From: Desulfobulbaceae bacterium
GTDB lineage: Bacteria > Desulfobacterota > Desulfobulbia > Desulfobulbales > Desulfurivibrionaceae
DNA: 6,071 bases
Reading direction: 5' to 3'
NCBI GenBank assembly: GCA_003557565.1
Contig: PWOG01000266.1
Location: forward strand, 1-6,071
The notes under the pieces were generated by a model, which was given only the letters and a program-made list of their open reading frames with translations, was not told where the DNA came from and did not search any database. The position numbers and the translations under genes are program-made. This document shows, piece by piece, positions 1-5,448 of the stretch; position 1 is the stretch's first letter, and the number at the start of each line of letters is the position of its first letter.

Positions 1-1
1 G

Positions 2-1276
2 GTGGCCTGCCCCTGCGCCCTGGGCCTGGCCACCCCCACCGCCGTGCTGGTGGCCGCCGGCCGCGCCGCCGGCCGGGGAATTCTCTACCGGGGCGGCGAT
101 GTTCTGGAGGAAAGCGCCGGGATCACCCATGTGGCCTTCGACAAAACCGGCACCCTGACCACTGGCAGCCCCAGGGTGGTGGCGGTATTGCCTTACCTGG
201 CACCAAAACCCGGGATGCCGGGCCAAAAAGACCTGGTTGCCGAAGGCGGATTCGGGCAACCAGGGGCTGCCCCCAATTTGCAAACCCGGGATGGTTTCGC
301 TGGCTCAGCAAACACTCTGCTCTCCCTGGCGGCGGCGGTGGAAAGCGGCTCTACCCATCCTTTGGCCGCAGCCATTGTGGCGGAGGCGAAAAAACGTGGC
401 CTGGTCAGCGGGGGCGGGGGCAACGAAAAAGTCGATTCCGCCGATGAAGCCTTACAGGGCCGGGGAATTCAGGAAATCAGCGCGGTGGCCGGCGGCGGAA
501 TGCTGGCCGCCGGCGAGGCAGGACAGATCGTCGTCGGCAACCGTGATTTTCTGGCCCGGCAGGGGATAACGGTGCCGTCATGGTCATCCGCTGCCGGCCC
601 CCCCGCTGCCGGTCCGGACGACGGCCCCAGTGAGGACGGGAGCGAGGGGTCTAAAGCGGTTGCCGATCGGGCCCTGACCGAAGTTCATCTCGCCGTGGCC
701 GGTCAATACGCCGGGGTTATTCTGCTGGAAGACACCCTGCGAGCGGACGCACCGGCTCTGGTTAGAAAACTGCGCGGCCGGGGGCTGGAGGTGTTGATGC
801 TCAGCGGCGACAACCCCGGAGTGGCCCGGCGGGTGGCCGCCGAGGCCGGCATCGAGAAGGTGTACAGCGCCATCGATCCCGCCGGCAAGAAGGCGGTGAT
901 TGAACAGTTGCAGAAGGCCGGGGCCCGGGTCATGATGGTGGGCGACGGCATCAACGACGCTCCGGCCCTGGCCGCCGCCCGGGTGGGTTGTGCCCTGGCC
1001 GGGGGGACCGATATCGCCGTGGGGTCCGCCGACCTGGTGCTGACCCGCAATCGGCTGGCCGAACTGGCCGGGGCCCTGGAGCTGGCCCGCCGGGGAATGC
1101 GCATCATCCGGGAAAATCTTTTCTGGGCCTTTTCTTACAATATGGTAACCTTGCCCCTGGCCGTGGCCGGCCTGCTGGCCCCCATCTACGCCGCCGCCGC
1201 CATGGCCGCCAGTTCGGTGCTGGTGGTGGCCAACTCATTGCGCCTGGGCGCCGGTGGCAGGATTGACAATGAGTAG
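2..1276 (+). CDS. ccoI: Copper-translocating P1B-type ATPase, C-terminal part (probably CcoI/FixI), 5' truncated
   Basis: This membrane pump uses ATP to move copper, and next to ccoS it most likely serves copper-centre assembly of cbb3 oxidase. The window opens inside the gene: the first codon (GTG) is internal, and the N-terminal metal-binding domain and first membrane helices lie outside. Over the 424 visible residues I see the CPC ion-binding motif (3-5), the phosphorylation motif DKTGT (47-51), the HP motif of the nucleotide domain (119-120), GRG (153-155) and VVGN (177-180), SGDN (268-271) in the usual TGD position, and GDGINDAPAL (314-323). The last two helices carry YN (379-380) and MAASS (401-405), as in Cu(I) pumps, and the protein ends just after NSLRL. 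Two regions are longer than usual: residues 65-102, a hairpin-rich insert, and about 190-222, a Gly/Pro/Ser/Asp-rich linker. CopA is the alternative; ccoS and the SGD variant favour CcoI. The family call is near certain, the subtype less so. Confidence 0.93.
   Translation: MACPCALGLATPTAVLVAAGRAAGRGILYRGGDVLEESAGITHVAFDKTGTLTTGSPRVVAVLPYLAPKPGMPGQKDLVAEGGFGQPGAAPNLQTRDGFAGSANTLLSLAAAVESGSTHPLAAAIVAEAKKRGLVSGGGGNEKVDSADEALQGRGIQEISAVAGGGMLAAGEAGQIVVGNRDFLARQGITVPSWSSAAGPPAAGPDDGPSEDGSEGSKAVADRALTEVHLAVAGQYAGVILLEDTLRADAPALVRKLRGRGLEVLMLSGDNPGVARRVAAEAGIEKVYSAIDPAGKKAVIEQLQKAGARVMMVGDGINDAPALAAARVGCALAGGTDIAVGSADLVLTRNRLAELAGALELARRGMRIIRENLFWAFSYNMVTLPLAVAGLLAPIYAAAAMAASSVLVVANSLRLGAGGRIDNE
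194..307 (+). repeat. In-frame hairpin-rich insert within the ATPase gene
   Basis: The insert adds about 38 codons between the phosphorylation region and the nucleotide-binding domain, where related pumps normally run almost directly from a Val/Leu/Pro-rich strand to the Leu/Ala helix before the HP motif. It contains a 10-bp perfect inverted repeat, CCTGGTTGCC (232-241) and GGCAACCAGG (255-264), whose stem can extend inward by GAA/TTC past a one-base bulge. It also has a small hairpin, CCCGG/CCGGG (209-213/218-222), a GGGG/CCCC hairpin (263-266/270-273), and a 12-bp direct repeat, AAACCCGGGATG (206-217 and 282-293), that nearly frames it. The boundaries are estimates from expected protein domain spacing, not from an alignment. 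It could be a mobile palindromic element tolerated inside a coding region, or an expanded loop. Confidence 0.5.
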
Positions 1277-1298
1277 CGGCGGGCAAGAGGATATAATC

Positions 1299-1338
1299 GT
1301 GACCCCAGCAGCCGCACCGCACCTTCGGGCGATCAGCC
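1299..1338 (+). repeat. Direct repeat copy 1 (left of ccoS)
   Basis: These 40 bp match 1596-1635 at 37 of 40 positions with no gaps; mismatches are at 1301, 1306 and 1313. The shared core includes GCACCGCACCTTCGGGCGAT. Similarity stops abruptly after 1338, and I find no right arm for this copy, so it looks like half of the palindromic element that follows ccoS. A weak separate pairing exists downstream (1350-1360 with 1427-1437, 9 of 11), with a small CGCCG/CGGCG hairpin at 1358-1371 inside it. Confidence 0.75.
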
Positions 1339-1452
1339 GTAAGCGATCACAGGGCACCGCCGAAAGCGGCGATCCGGCCGGCCCACGTACTGATGTCTGC
1401 TTCGCCGTCGAGGTTCACCACAACCTGCGGCACCCTGTCAAGGAGTAAGCAA

Positions 1453-1599
1453 ATGCTGGAGTCAACCATCGCTTTAGTGATCATTTCCCTGGGATTGGGG
1501 GTGGGTGCCTGGGTGGCCTTCATCTGGGCGGTGAGAAAAGGGGAGTTTGATGACACCGAGGCCCCGAAATACCGGATGATGAACGATGATGATGTGTAA
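1453..1599 (+). CDS. ccoS: cbb3-type cytochrome oxidase assembly protein CcoS
   Basis: CcoS is a very small inner-membrane protein needed to mature cbb3-type cytochrome c oxidase, with roles reported in cofactor insertion into the catalytic subunit. The product is 48 residues, a normal length. One transmembrane helix spans about residues 4-26, followed by the family signature FIWAVRKGEFDD (23-34) and a short acidic cytoplasmic tail ending NDDDV. The start is supported by AAGGAG at 1440-1445, 7 nt before the ATG. It lies 176 bp after the P-type ATPase, the usual CcoI-CcoS order, although that gap is wider than in compact cbb3 operons and holds a repeat. The stop codon (1597-1599) falls within the left end of a large palindrome. 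Confidence 0.93.
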   Translation: MLESTIALVIISLGLGVGAWVAFIWAVRKGEFDDTEAPKYRMMNDDDV

Positions 1600-1714
1600 C
1601 CCAAGCAGCTGCACCGCACCTTCGGGCGATCAGCCAGGCTTGAGTACCCCGTGTTCGGCGTACGCGGCGCCTGGCTGCAAGACCTCATCGGTGCGGCACG
1701 GCTGTTCTGGTTAC
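1596..1714. repeat. 119-nt nested palindromic element after ccoS (contains repeat copy 2)
   Basis: Three inverted repeats nest here. The outer arms, 1596-1620 and 1690-1714, match at 19 of 25 positions and start and end with GTAACC/GGTTAC. The middle arms, CAGCCAGGC (1631-1639) and GCCTGGCTG (1669-1677), are perfect. The inner hairpin pairs GTAC with GTAC (1644-1647/1660-1663) and CCG with CGG (1649-1651/1656-1658) around a TGTT loop. Positions 1596-1635 are the second copy of the 40-bp repeat seen left of ccoS. There is no T-run, so it is not a classic intrinsic terminator, though the RNA would fold strongly. It resembles a dispersed intergenic palindromic repeat. I see no transposase and no reading frame that looks coding within it. 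Confidence 0.7.
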
Positions 1715-1826
1715 GCCCGGTTAAATCAACAGGTTGCTGGCCCTGGCGAACGAATACGATGATGAACCCGGACCGCCGCCCGGCTCGGGCCAAGCGGGGC
1801 GCCGGAATGGGTGAGCGGGGAGGGCC

Positions 1827-2891
1827 CTAGTGGTCCAGCCCGACCCGGTCACCGGGGCGAACGTGGTTCTTACTACCGGAGGTTACCAGGGCCGCAGCCC
1901 GCTCCGGAGTTACCCGCAGCACCATGAGTTCCGCCCGCCTGCCGGAGGTGTCATCGTCGTCCGGTGAACCGACGAACAGGCGCTGGCCGGGAGCCAGCCC
2001 CTGATCGCCGCCCCGGTCCAGATAAACGATGTCGCCGCTGGAGGCCACCAGGCGGTCGTGCTGGACCGCCACCACCCGGGCCGGTATCCTGGCCGCCTCT
2101 TCGTCCAGCGCTGCCGCCGTTACTTCCGGTGGCTCCGGGACCGGCCCCAGGGTGTCACCATGCTTTAGTTCGGTAAAGGAACGGATGACCCTGCCGCGCT
2201 GTCTCCCATCCTCGCTGTCAATTACTTCGATGATTCCGATGTCCGCCAGCAGGTTGCCGGGGCTTTTGCCCATAAATTTTGGGGAATCCACTTTACCCAG
2301 GTCACGGTAAACTCCCAGGCGATCACCGGGGCGGGCTCCCGGAGCTTTGATCAGCACCGTTTCCTGCGCCGCTGAGTGATGCCAGCCCCCCACCGAATTC
2401 AGCACCCGGCCGTCATCGGGAATATCCCAGGTTACCATGCCAATTCCCCGGTCATGGTAGTGGGCCACCTTCTCGGCCAGTGCCGCCCAGGGTTTTTCCT
2501 CCTCTTCCTCCGGTTCGTCTTCCGGGGTTATTTCAGGAGATTCAGGTCTGGTCACCTCCAGGGGCAATTCCCGGCCGCTGCCGCGCAGGGGCGGGGCTTC
2601 GTCCTCCGGGATCAGGCGCGGAGTGGCCTCGGGGATATCTTCTCGCTTCGGGCGCACCGGGATCAGGATTTCCTGACCGGGATAGATCCAGTTGGGGTTG
2701 AGAAGGTCGGGGTTGAGCTGCCAGATTTCATCCCAGAACTCGGGATCGGTCATGTACTTTTCACTCAGATCCCAGAGGGTTTCACCTTCGCTTACCGTGT
2801 GGCGGGTAACCTCGCCGGCGCTCGCGGGCGGTCCGGGGGTCATGATTGCAATAACGGCAACGAGAGCGGCAGCAGGGATGATTTTTTTCAT
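1827..2891 (-). CDS. Secreted LysM-domain protein of unknown role
   Basis: The 354-residue product begins with a signal peptide (MKKIIP, then a hydrophobic run, probable cleavage after ASA at residue 25). A LysM peptidoglycan-binding domain follows at about 28-79, with the typical HTVSEGETLWDLSEKY opening and YPGQEILIP close. Next comes a Pro/Glu-rich linker (80-134) with a run of acidic residues at 125-132. The rest (about 135-354) has no motif I can name with confidence; its last 90 residues read as small beta-strand segments with GLAPGQ and VRPGDRVG turns, like domains in other LysM and flagellar accessory proteins. The frame stays open to 2984, but the start at 2891 is better: AAGGAGA sits 6 nt upstream, the signal peptide starts there, and a promoter lies inside the longer version. 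It probably acts in the periplasm on or near the cell wall. It has its own promoter and runs against its neighbours. Confidence 0.9.
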   Translation of the reverse strand: MKKIIPAAALVAVIAIMTPGPPASAGEVTRHTVSEGETLWDLSEKYMTDPEFWDEIWQLNPDLLNPNWIYPGQEILIPVRPKREDIPEATPRLIPEDEAPPLRGSGRELPLEVTRPESPEITPEDEPEEEEEKPWAALAEKVAHYHDRGIGMVTWDIPDDGRVLNSVGGWHHSAAQETVLIKAPGARPGDRLGVYRDLGKVDSPKFMGKSPGNLLADIGIIEVIDSEDGRQRGRVIRSFTELKHGDTLGPVPEPPEVTAAALDEEAARIPARVVAVQHDRLVASSGDIVYLDRGGDQGLAPGQRLFVGSPDDDDTSGRRAELMVLRVTPERAAALVTSGSKNHVRPGDRVGLDH

Positions 2892-2897
2892 GTTTTC

Positions 2898-2904
2898 TCT
2901 CCTT
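2898..2904 (-). promoter_or_regulatory. Ribosome binding site deciding the LysM protein start
   Basis: On the minus strand this reads AAGGAGA, 6 nt before the ATG at 2891. It favours that start over the upstream in-frame ATG at 2984, which would put 31 residues in front of a clear signal peptide. Confidence 0.75.
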
Positions 2905-2938
2905 GTTACGGCCGGAAAAACAGCCCCTGATTCCAGTT

Positions 2939-2968
2939 CATAAAGCAACCTGCCGGCACTGCTGTCAA
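2939..2968 (-). promoter_or_regulatory. Candidate sigma-70 promoter for the LysM gene
   Basis: On the minus strand there is a perfect TTGACA (2963-2968), an 18-nt spacer and a weak -10, TTTATG (2939-2944). Transcription would start near 2932, giving a leader of about 40 nt before the ATG at 2891. The -35 is strong and the -10 only fair, so the exact position is uncertain. Confidence 0.4.
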
Positions 2969-3135
2969 ATTTAACGGTAGGCAAGCTTAAATCTTTTTCG
3001 ATTGATTGTAAATAGAGAACATAAACATCCGGACTTCCTTGATATTATTTACCTGGTGCAGGTCGCCGGTAAAATTTTTGTTTAATAGGGGCAGCCCTGG
3101 TGTGGCCCGTGGCCTTGGGCGCCAGGGATTTTTGC

Positions 3136-3252
3136 ATGGCGGACACCGATTTTGATATCGAAAACCTGGAGGTCGAAGACTTTAAAACCGTCACCACCAT
3201 GCTGCAGCACAGGTACTGGTCGCCCCCGGGCTATAAGCCGGATTGCCAGTGA
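3136..3252 (+). CDS. Possible small hypothetical protein (38 residues)
   Basis: The reading frame starts MADTDFDIENLEVEDFKTV and ends YWSPPGYKPDCQ. It has AGGGA at 3124-3128, 7 nt before the ATG, and its codons favour G/C in the third position like the surrounding genes, although the flanking DNA is AT-richer. The product would be acidic at its N-terminus and soluble, with one cysteine next to the end and no membrane segment. I do not recognise a family. The frame stays open back to 3073, so GTG starts at 3100 or 3109 are possible; AGGGG at 3087-3091 would suit 3100. It could also be the tail of a decayed larger gene. Confidence 0.4.
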   Translation: MADTDFDIENLEVEDFKTVTTMLQHRYWSPPGYKPDCQ

Positions 3253-3335
3253 GAGTTGCCGGGGCCTGGAAAGGTTTGGGCGACTCTTTTTATTTGGTTC
3301 TGCCTGCCTTGGCCGCCGGTTGAGCGATTTTTGAC

Positions 3336-3393
3336 TGATTGCCGGTTACATGGTGAATATGGTTTGATTTCATGTTTAAATGACCGGCAATCA
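3336..3393. repeat. 11-bp inverted repeat upstream of the SafE-like gene
   Basis: Arms TGATTGCCGGT (3336-3346) and ACCGGCAATCA (3383-3393) are perfect complements separated by 36 nt. A smaller pair, ACATG/CATGT (3348-3352/3371-3375), nests inside. No T-run follows, so a terminator is unlikely. A weak promoter-like TTGACT (3331-3336) with GAATAT (3355-3360, 18-nt spacer) overlaps the left arm, so an operator for a dimeric regulator or a structured leader is plausible. Confidence 0.5.
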
Positions 3394-3478
3394 ACCGTAA
3401 ATGATCACTGACCGCCGAAGACGGTGAGCGGGATAGTGCTGCTTTCAAGTTTGAAAACTGTGGGATAAAGAGAACCCA

Positions 3479-4216
3479 ATGTTAACCGCCGTTGCTTACG
3501 ACCCCCTGTATGGCCTGGCCTTTGTCACCGCTCTGCTTGGCTCCGGTCACTGTCTGGGCATGTGCGGGCCCCTGGTGGCGGCCTTGTCGCTGAGTTCCCC
3601 GGAGCTGCGTGCTCCCCGGGTGGGGGTGGCCTTTCACCTGCTCTACAGTGCCGGCCGGATTGTCACCTATACCGCCATCGGCGGTCTGGTGGGCTGGTTC
3701 GGTTCAGCCCTGGCCTACACCCAGAATCTGGTGGTGGTCACCGCCGTGGCCCTGATCCTGTCCGATCTGTTCATCATCGTGGTGGGCCTGGCCACCGCCG
3801 GGGCCTTGAGCCGCTTAAACGTCATGGGGCTGAATTTTCCCGCGCCCACCGCCCTGATCACCGCCTTGGTGACCAGGCTGGCGGTTCTGCCCCCGGCCCT
3901 GCGGGCCCTGCCCGTGGGACTGCTGATGGGTTTTCTGCCCTGCGGTTTTCTCTACGCCATGTTCATCGCCGCCGCCCAGAGCGCCGATGCCTTGACCGGG
4001 GCGGTGACCATGCTGGCCTTCGGTCTGGGGTCGGTGCCGGCCCTGCTGCTTTTTGGCAGCACCGCCGGCTGGCTTTCCGGCAAAGCCCGGGGCCGGATGC
4101 TGCAGGCCGCCGGGGTGGTGGTGGTCCTGATCGGGCTGTACAACCTCTACCGTCATCTGCAGATGTTCGACTGGCTGGTGGCCGGAATCCCCTTTGTCGA
4201 GATGATCTGTCACTAG
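3479..4216 (+). CDS. SafE/DsbD-type membrane protein linked to cbb3 oxidase assembly
   Basis: The product is a 245-residue polytopic inner-membrane protein of the family annotated as sulfite exporter TauE/SafE or as the cytochrome c biogenesis (DsbD_2) transmembrane region. Diagnostic motifs are GSGHCLGMCGP at 21-31, YSAGRIVTYTAIGG at 56-69 and the second conserved site GFLPCGFLYA at 151-160. The cysteines at 25, 29 and 155 could bind copper or do thiol chemistry in the membrane. About six helices are visible (roughly 10-35, 50-75, 85-110, 140-165, 170-200, 208-225). Members of this family commonly sit beside ccoGHIS, and one branch is implicated in copper supply to cbb3 oxidase; sulfite export is an inherited name rather than shown for this branch. 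The start has only a weak purine stretch (AAAGAGA, 3467-3473). Here the gene is separated from ccoS by an opposing LysM gene. Confidence 0.88.
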   Translation: MLTAVAYDPLYGLAFVTALLGSGHCLGMCGPLVAALSLSSPELRAPRVGVAFHLLYSAGRIVTYTAIGGLVGWFGSALAYTQNLVVVTAVALILSDLFIIVVGLATAGALSRLNVMGLNFPAPTALITALVTRLAVLPPALRALPVGLLMGFLPCGFLYAMFIAAAQSADALTGAVTMLAFGLGSVPALLLFGSTAGWLSGKARGRMLQAAGVVVVLIGLYNLYRHLQMFDWLVAGIPFVEMICH

Positions 4217-4241
4217 CGGTGCTCAGTTTGTTCAGCTTAGC

Positions 4242-4270
4242 TTGATAAACATGGTGTTATCCAATAGAAT
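4242..4270 (+). promoter_or_regulatory. Near-consensus sigma-70 promoter for the DUF2452 gene
   Basis: TTGATA (4242-4247) and TAGAAT (4265-4270) are separated by exactly 17 nt, with five of six consensus matches in each hexamer. Transcription would begin near 4277. This is the best promoter in the window. It would drive the DUF2452 gene and could read on into the Mrp operon, because no terminator is visible between them. Confidence 0.62.
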
Positions 4271-4381
4271 GGGGCAACCCAAGGTTTATGGTAAGATATG
4301 ATCAAGACGCGGGTGCCAGGCGGGCATGAACGGGTGTGCCGGCCGGCCCGTACGAACCATGAGGATACGGAATTTTTTCCT

Positions 4382-4906
4382 ATGAGCGACCAACAGGATA
4401 ATAACAGGCCCCGGGACGAGAAAGAAGACAAGGGACTGGCCCCTTATCGCGGCCCTGAACGCAGCGCCCCTTACCCCACCAGCCGGATGGCCCCGGCCTT
4501 CGACCTGGTGGACATGGCCCGCGAGATCGAAGAGGCCGACCGGCTGATCGGCACCAGTGTCGGCGGCAAGCTGCAGGTGATCGCCGAGCAGGTCCGGCAA
4601 CTGCGTCAGCAGGCCCATGAGGTTCTGGACAATGCCCACCGCGACCAGGAGCTGCACCGGGCCCGTTGCAATTTCCGCCGCATTCCCGGCCATACCTATC
4701 ACCTCTATCGCCGCCCCGATGGTGAGACCTACTTTTCCATGCTGGCCCCGGAAGACTGGCGTGACGGCCCACCCCACGAATATGCCGGCTCCTGGCGCCT
4801 GGAGGCTGATCAGTCCTGGACCGAGGTGGGAAAAGAGGATGAAGAGCAGCAGCAGAACCGGGCGGATCAGCAGGCCCTGCTCACCGCCTTGCTGGAGAAG
4901 CGTTGA
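4382..4906 (+). CDS. DUF2452-family protein
   Basis: The product is 174 residues, hydrophilic and probably cytoplasmic, with no signal peptide or membrane segment. A charged N-terminus (1-18) leads to GLAPYRGPERSAPYPTS (18-34), then a long probable helix or coiled coil (45-98) rich in Glu, Arg and Gln. The family's hallmark block GHTYHLYRRPDGETYFSM (103-120) follows, then LAPEDW (121-126), a Trp-containing C-terminal strand and a Gln/Glu-rich tail. The family is widespread and has no established function. The frame also has an ATG at 4298, which would add 28 residues; 4382 is preferred because the extra residues look unrelated to the family, but neither start has a strong ribosome site (GAGGA at 4361-4365 is 16 nt away). 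It sits 61 nt before mrpE in the same orientation. Confidence 0.82.
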   Translation: MSDQQDNNRPRDEKEDKGLAPYRGPERSAPYPTSRMAPAFDLVDMAREIEEADRLIGTSVGGKLQVIAEQVRQLRQQAHEVLDNAHRDQELHRARCNFRRIPGHTYHLYRRPDGETYFSMLAPEDWRDGPPHEYAGSWRLEADQSWTEVGKEDEEQQQNRADQQALLTALLEKR

Positions 4907-4967
4907 GCAGGCCGCCGGCGGTGCGGGCAAAGTGAGCTGACATGGGGCCGCGAGGAGGTGGATCGGG

Positions 4968-5447
4968 ATGAAAAACTTTCAGCTGACGCCCCTGCTCCTG
5001 CTTTTCTGGGTTTTACTCACCGCCTCCCTGGATCCTTTTAATCTGGCCCTTGGCCTGGGGCTGGCGCTGTTGGTGGGCTTCTGGGCCGGCCGCTTTCTCT
5101 GGGCCGGGGAGTCGCCGCTGCCCAAGCTGGCGCGGCTTTTTCCCCTGATTCGTTTTTTTCTCCGTCTGCTCGGGGATATCGTAGCCGCCGCCTTCCAGGT
5201 GGCCGGGGTGGTGCTTCATCCCCGGATGCCTGTAAATCCGCTGATCATCCGGCATCAAATTGCCTTTAACCGGGAGATCTCCCGGATCGCCTTCGCCAAT
5301 TCCATCAGTCTTACCCCCGGGGCCCACACGGTGGATGTGGATGACGATTTGTTCGTCATCCATTGCCTGGCGCCCCGCTTTGCCGAACAGATCAGCAGTG
5401 GTGAACTGGAGCGGCGGATTGCCGCGGTCTTCGAGGGAGGGGCTTGA
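4968..5447 (+). CDS. mrpE: Mrp/Mnh Na+/H+ antiporter subunit E
   Basis: This is a small membrane subunit of the Mrp-type cation/proton antiporter, which expels Na+ (or K+/Li+) using the proton gradient. The product is 159 residues, the usual length. Two hydrophobic segments near the N-terminus (about 6-45) are followed by a third region (55-84), then a cytoplasmic domain with the family motif ANSISLTPG (110-118) and TVDVDDDLFVIHCL (121-134). AGGAGG (4953-4958) lies 9 nt before the ATG. It starts the visible antiporter genes: the preceding gene is unrelated, which suggests an operon beginning with E rather than the A-first order of Bacillus. The next gene begins 1 nt after its stop. Confidence 0.92.
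   Translation: MKNFQLTPLLLLFWVLLTASLDPFNLALGLGLALLVGFWAGRFLWAGESPLPKLARLFPLIRFFLRLLGDIVAAAFQVAGVVLHPRMPVNPLIIRHQIAFNREISRIAFANSISLTPGAHTVDVDDDLFVIHCLAPRFAEQISSGELERRIAAVFEGGA
5435..5440 (+). promoter_or_regulatory. Ribosome binding site deciding the GTG start of mrpF
   Basis: GGGAGG lies 8 nt before GTG 5449 and overlaps the last codons of mrpE. The frame is open far upstream, so this site and family length together place the start. Confidence 0.65.
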
Positions 5448-5448
5448 G

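Larger units (their letters stand above)
2892..3478. other. Divergent intergenic region, AT-richer than its surroundings
   Basis: The LysM gene (leftward) and the SafE-like gene (rightward) diverge from here. The left part holds the LysM promoter and an AT-rich stretch at about 2965-3090. This stretch includes a small inverted repeat, TTTACC (3048-3053) with GGTAAA (3068-3073), enclosing ACCTG/CAGGT (3051-3055/3059-3063). The middle holds a possible tiny gene (3136-3252). The right part holds an 11-bp inverted repeat (3336-3393) and a short TTTCAA/TTGAAA palindrome (3443-3456) just before the SafE-like gene. I see no tRNA, riboswitch or FNR box (TTGAT-N4-ATCAA). Confidence 0.6.

Noticed and set aside
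703..1107. Long minus-strand frame opposite the ATPase, and similar frames opposite the Mrp and SafE-like genes
   Set aside because: These are by-products of GC-rich codon use on the true coding strand; their products are Arg/Pro/Gly-rich with no recognisable domain.
1263..1297. Perfect TTGACA (1263-1268) and TATAAT (1292-1297) at the end of the ATPase gene, ahead of ccoS
   Set aside because: The spacer is 23 nt, well outside the 16-19 nt that sigma-70 uses, and no alternative -35 stands at the right distance. TATAAT alone could still act with an activator, but that cannot be shown.
1347..1442. Minus-strand frame before ccoS with gene-like codons, reading VPQVVVNLDGEADISTWAG
   Set aside because: It has no start of its own; the open frame runs through the antisense of ccoS, and the protein is not recognisable. 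It may be a gene relic but cannot be supported.
1254..1448. Plus-strand 64-residue frame between the ATPase and ccoS
   Set aside because: It overlaps the ATPase end in another frame, crosses the repeat, has no ribosome site and no family resemblance.
1596..1729. Integron attC site after ccoS
   Set aside because: The geometry is suggestive, but the end reads GTTACGC rather than GTTRRRY, and no integrase or second complete site is visible. Kept only as a hypothesis in the findings.
1778..1790. GCCCG/CGGGC hairpin past the end of the LysM gene
   Set aside because: It has only 5 bp and no T-run on the minus strand, so it is not a convincing terminator.
4912..4921. CCGCCGGCGG palindrome between the DUF2452 gene and mrpE
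   Set aside because: A self-complementary GC run cannot form a hairpin with a proper loop, and no T-run follows. Such palindromes are expected by chance in GC-rich DNA.
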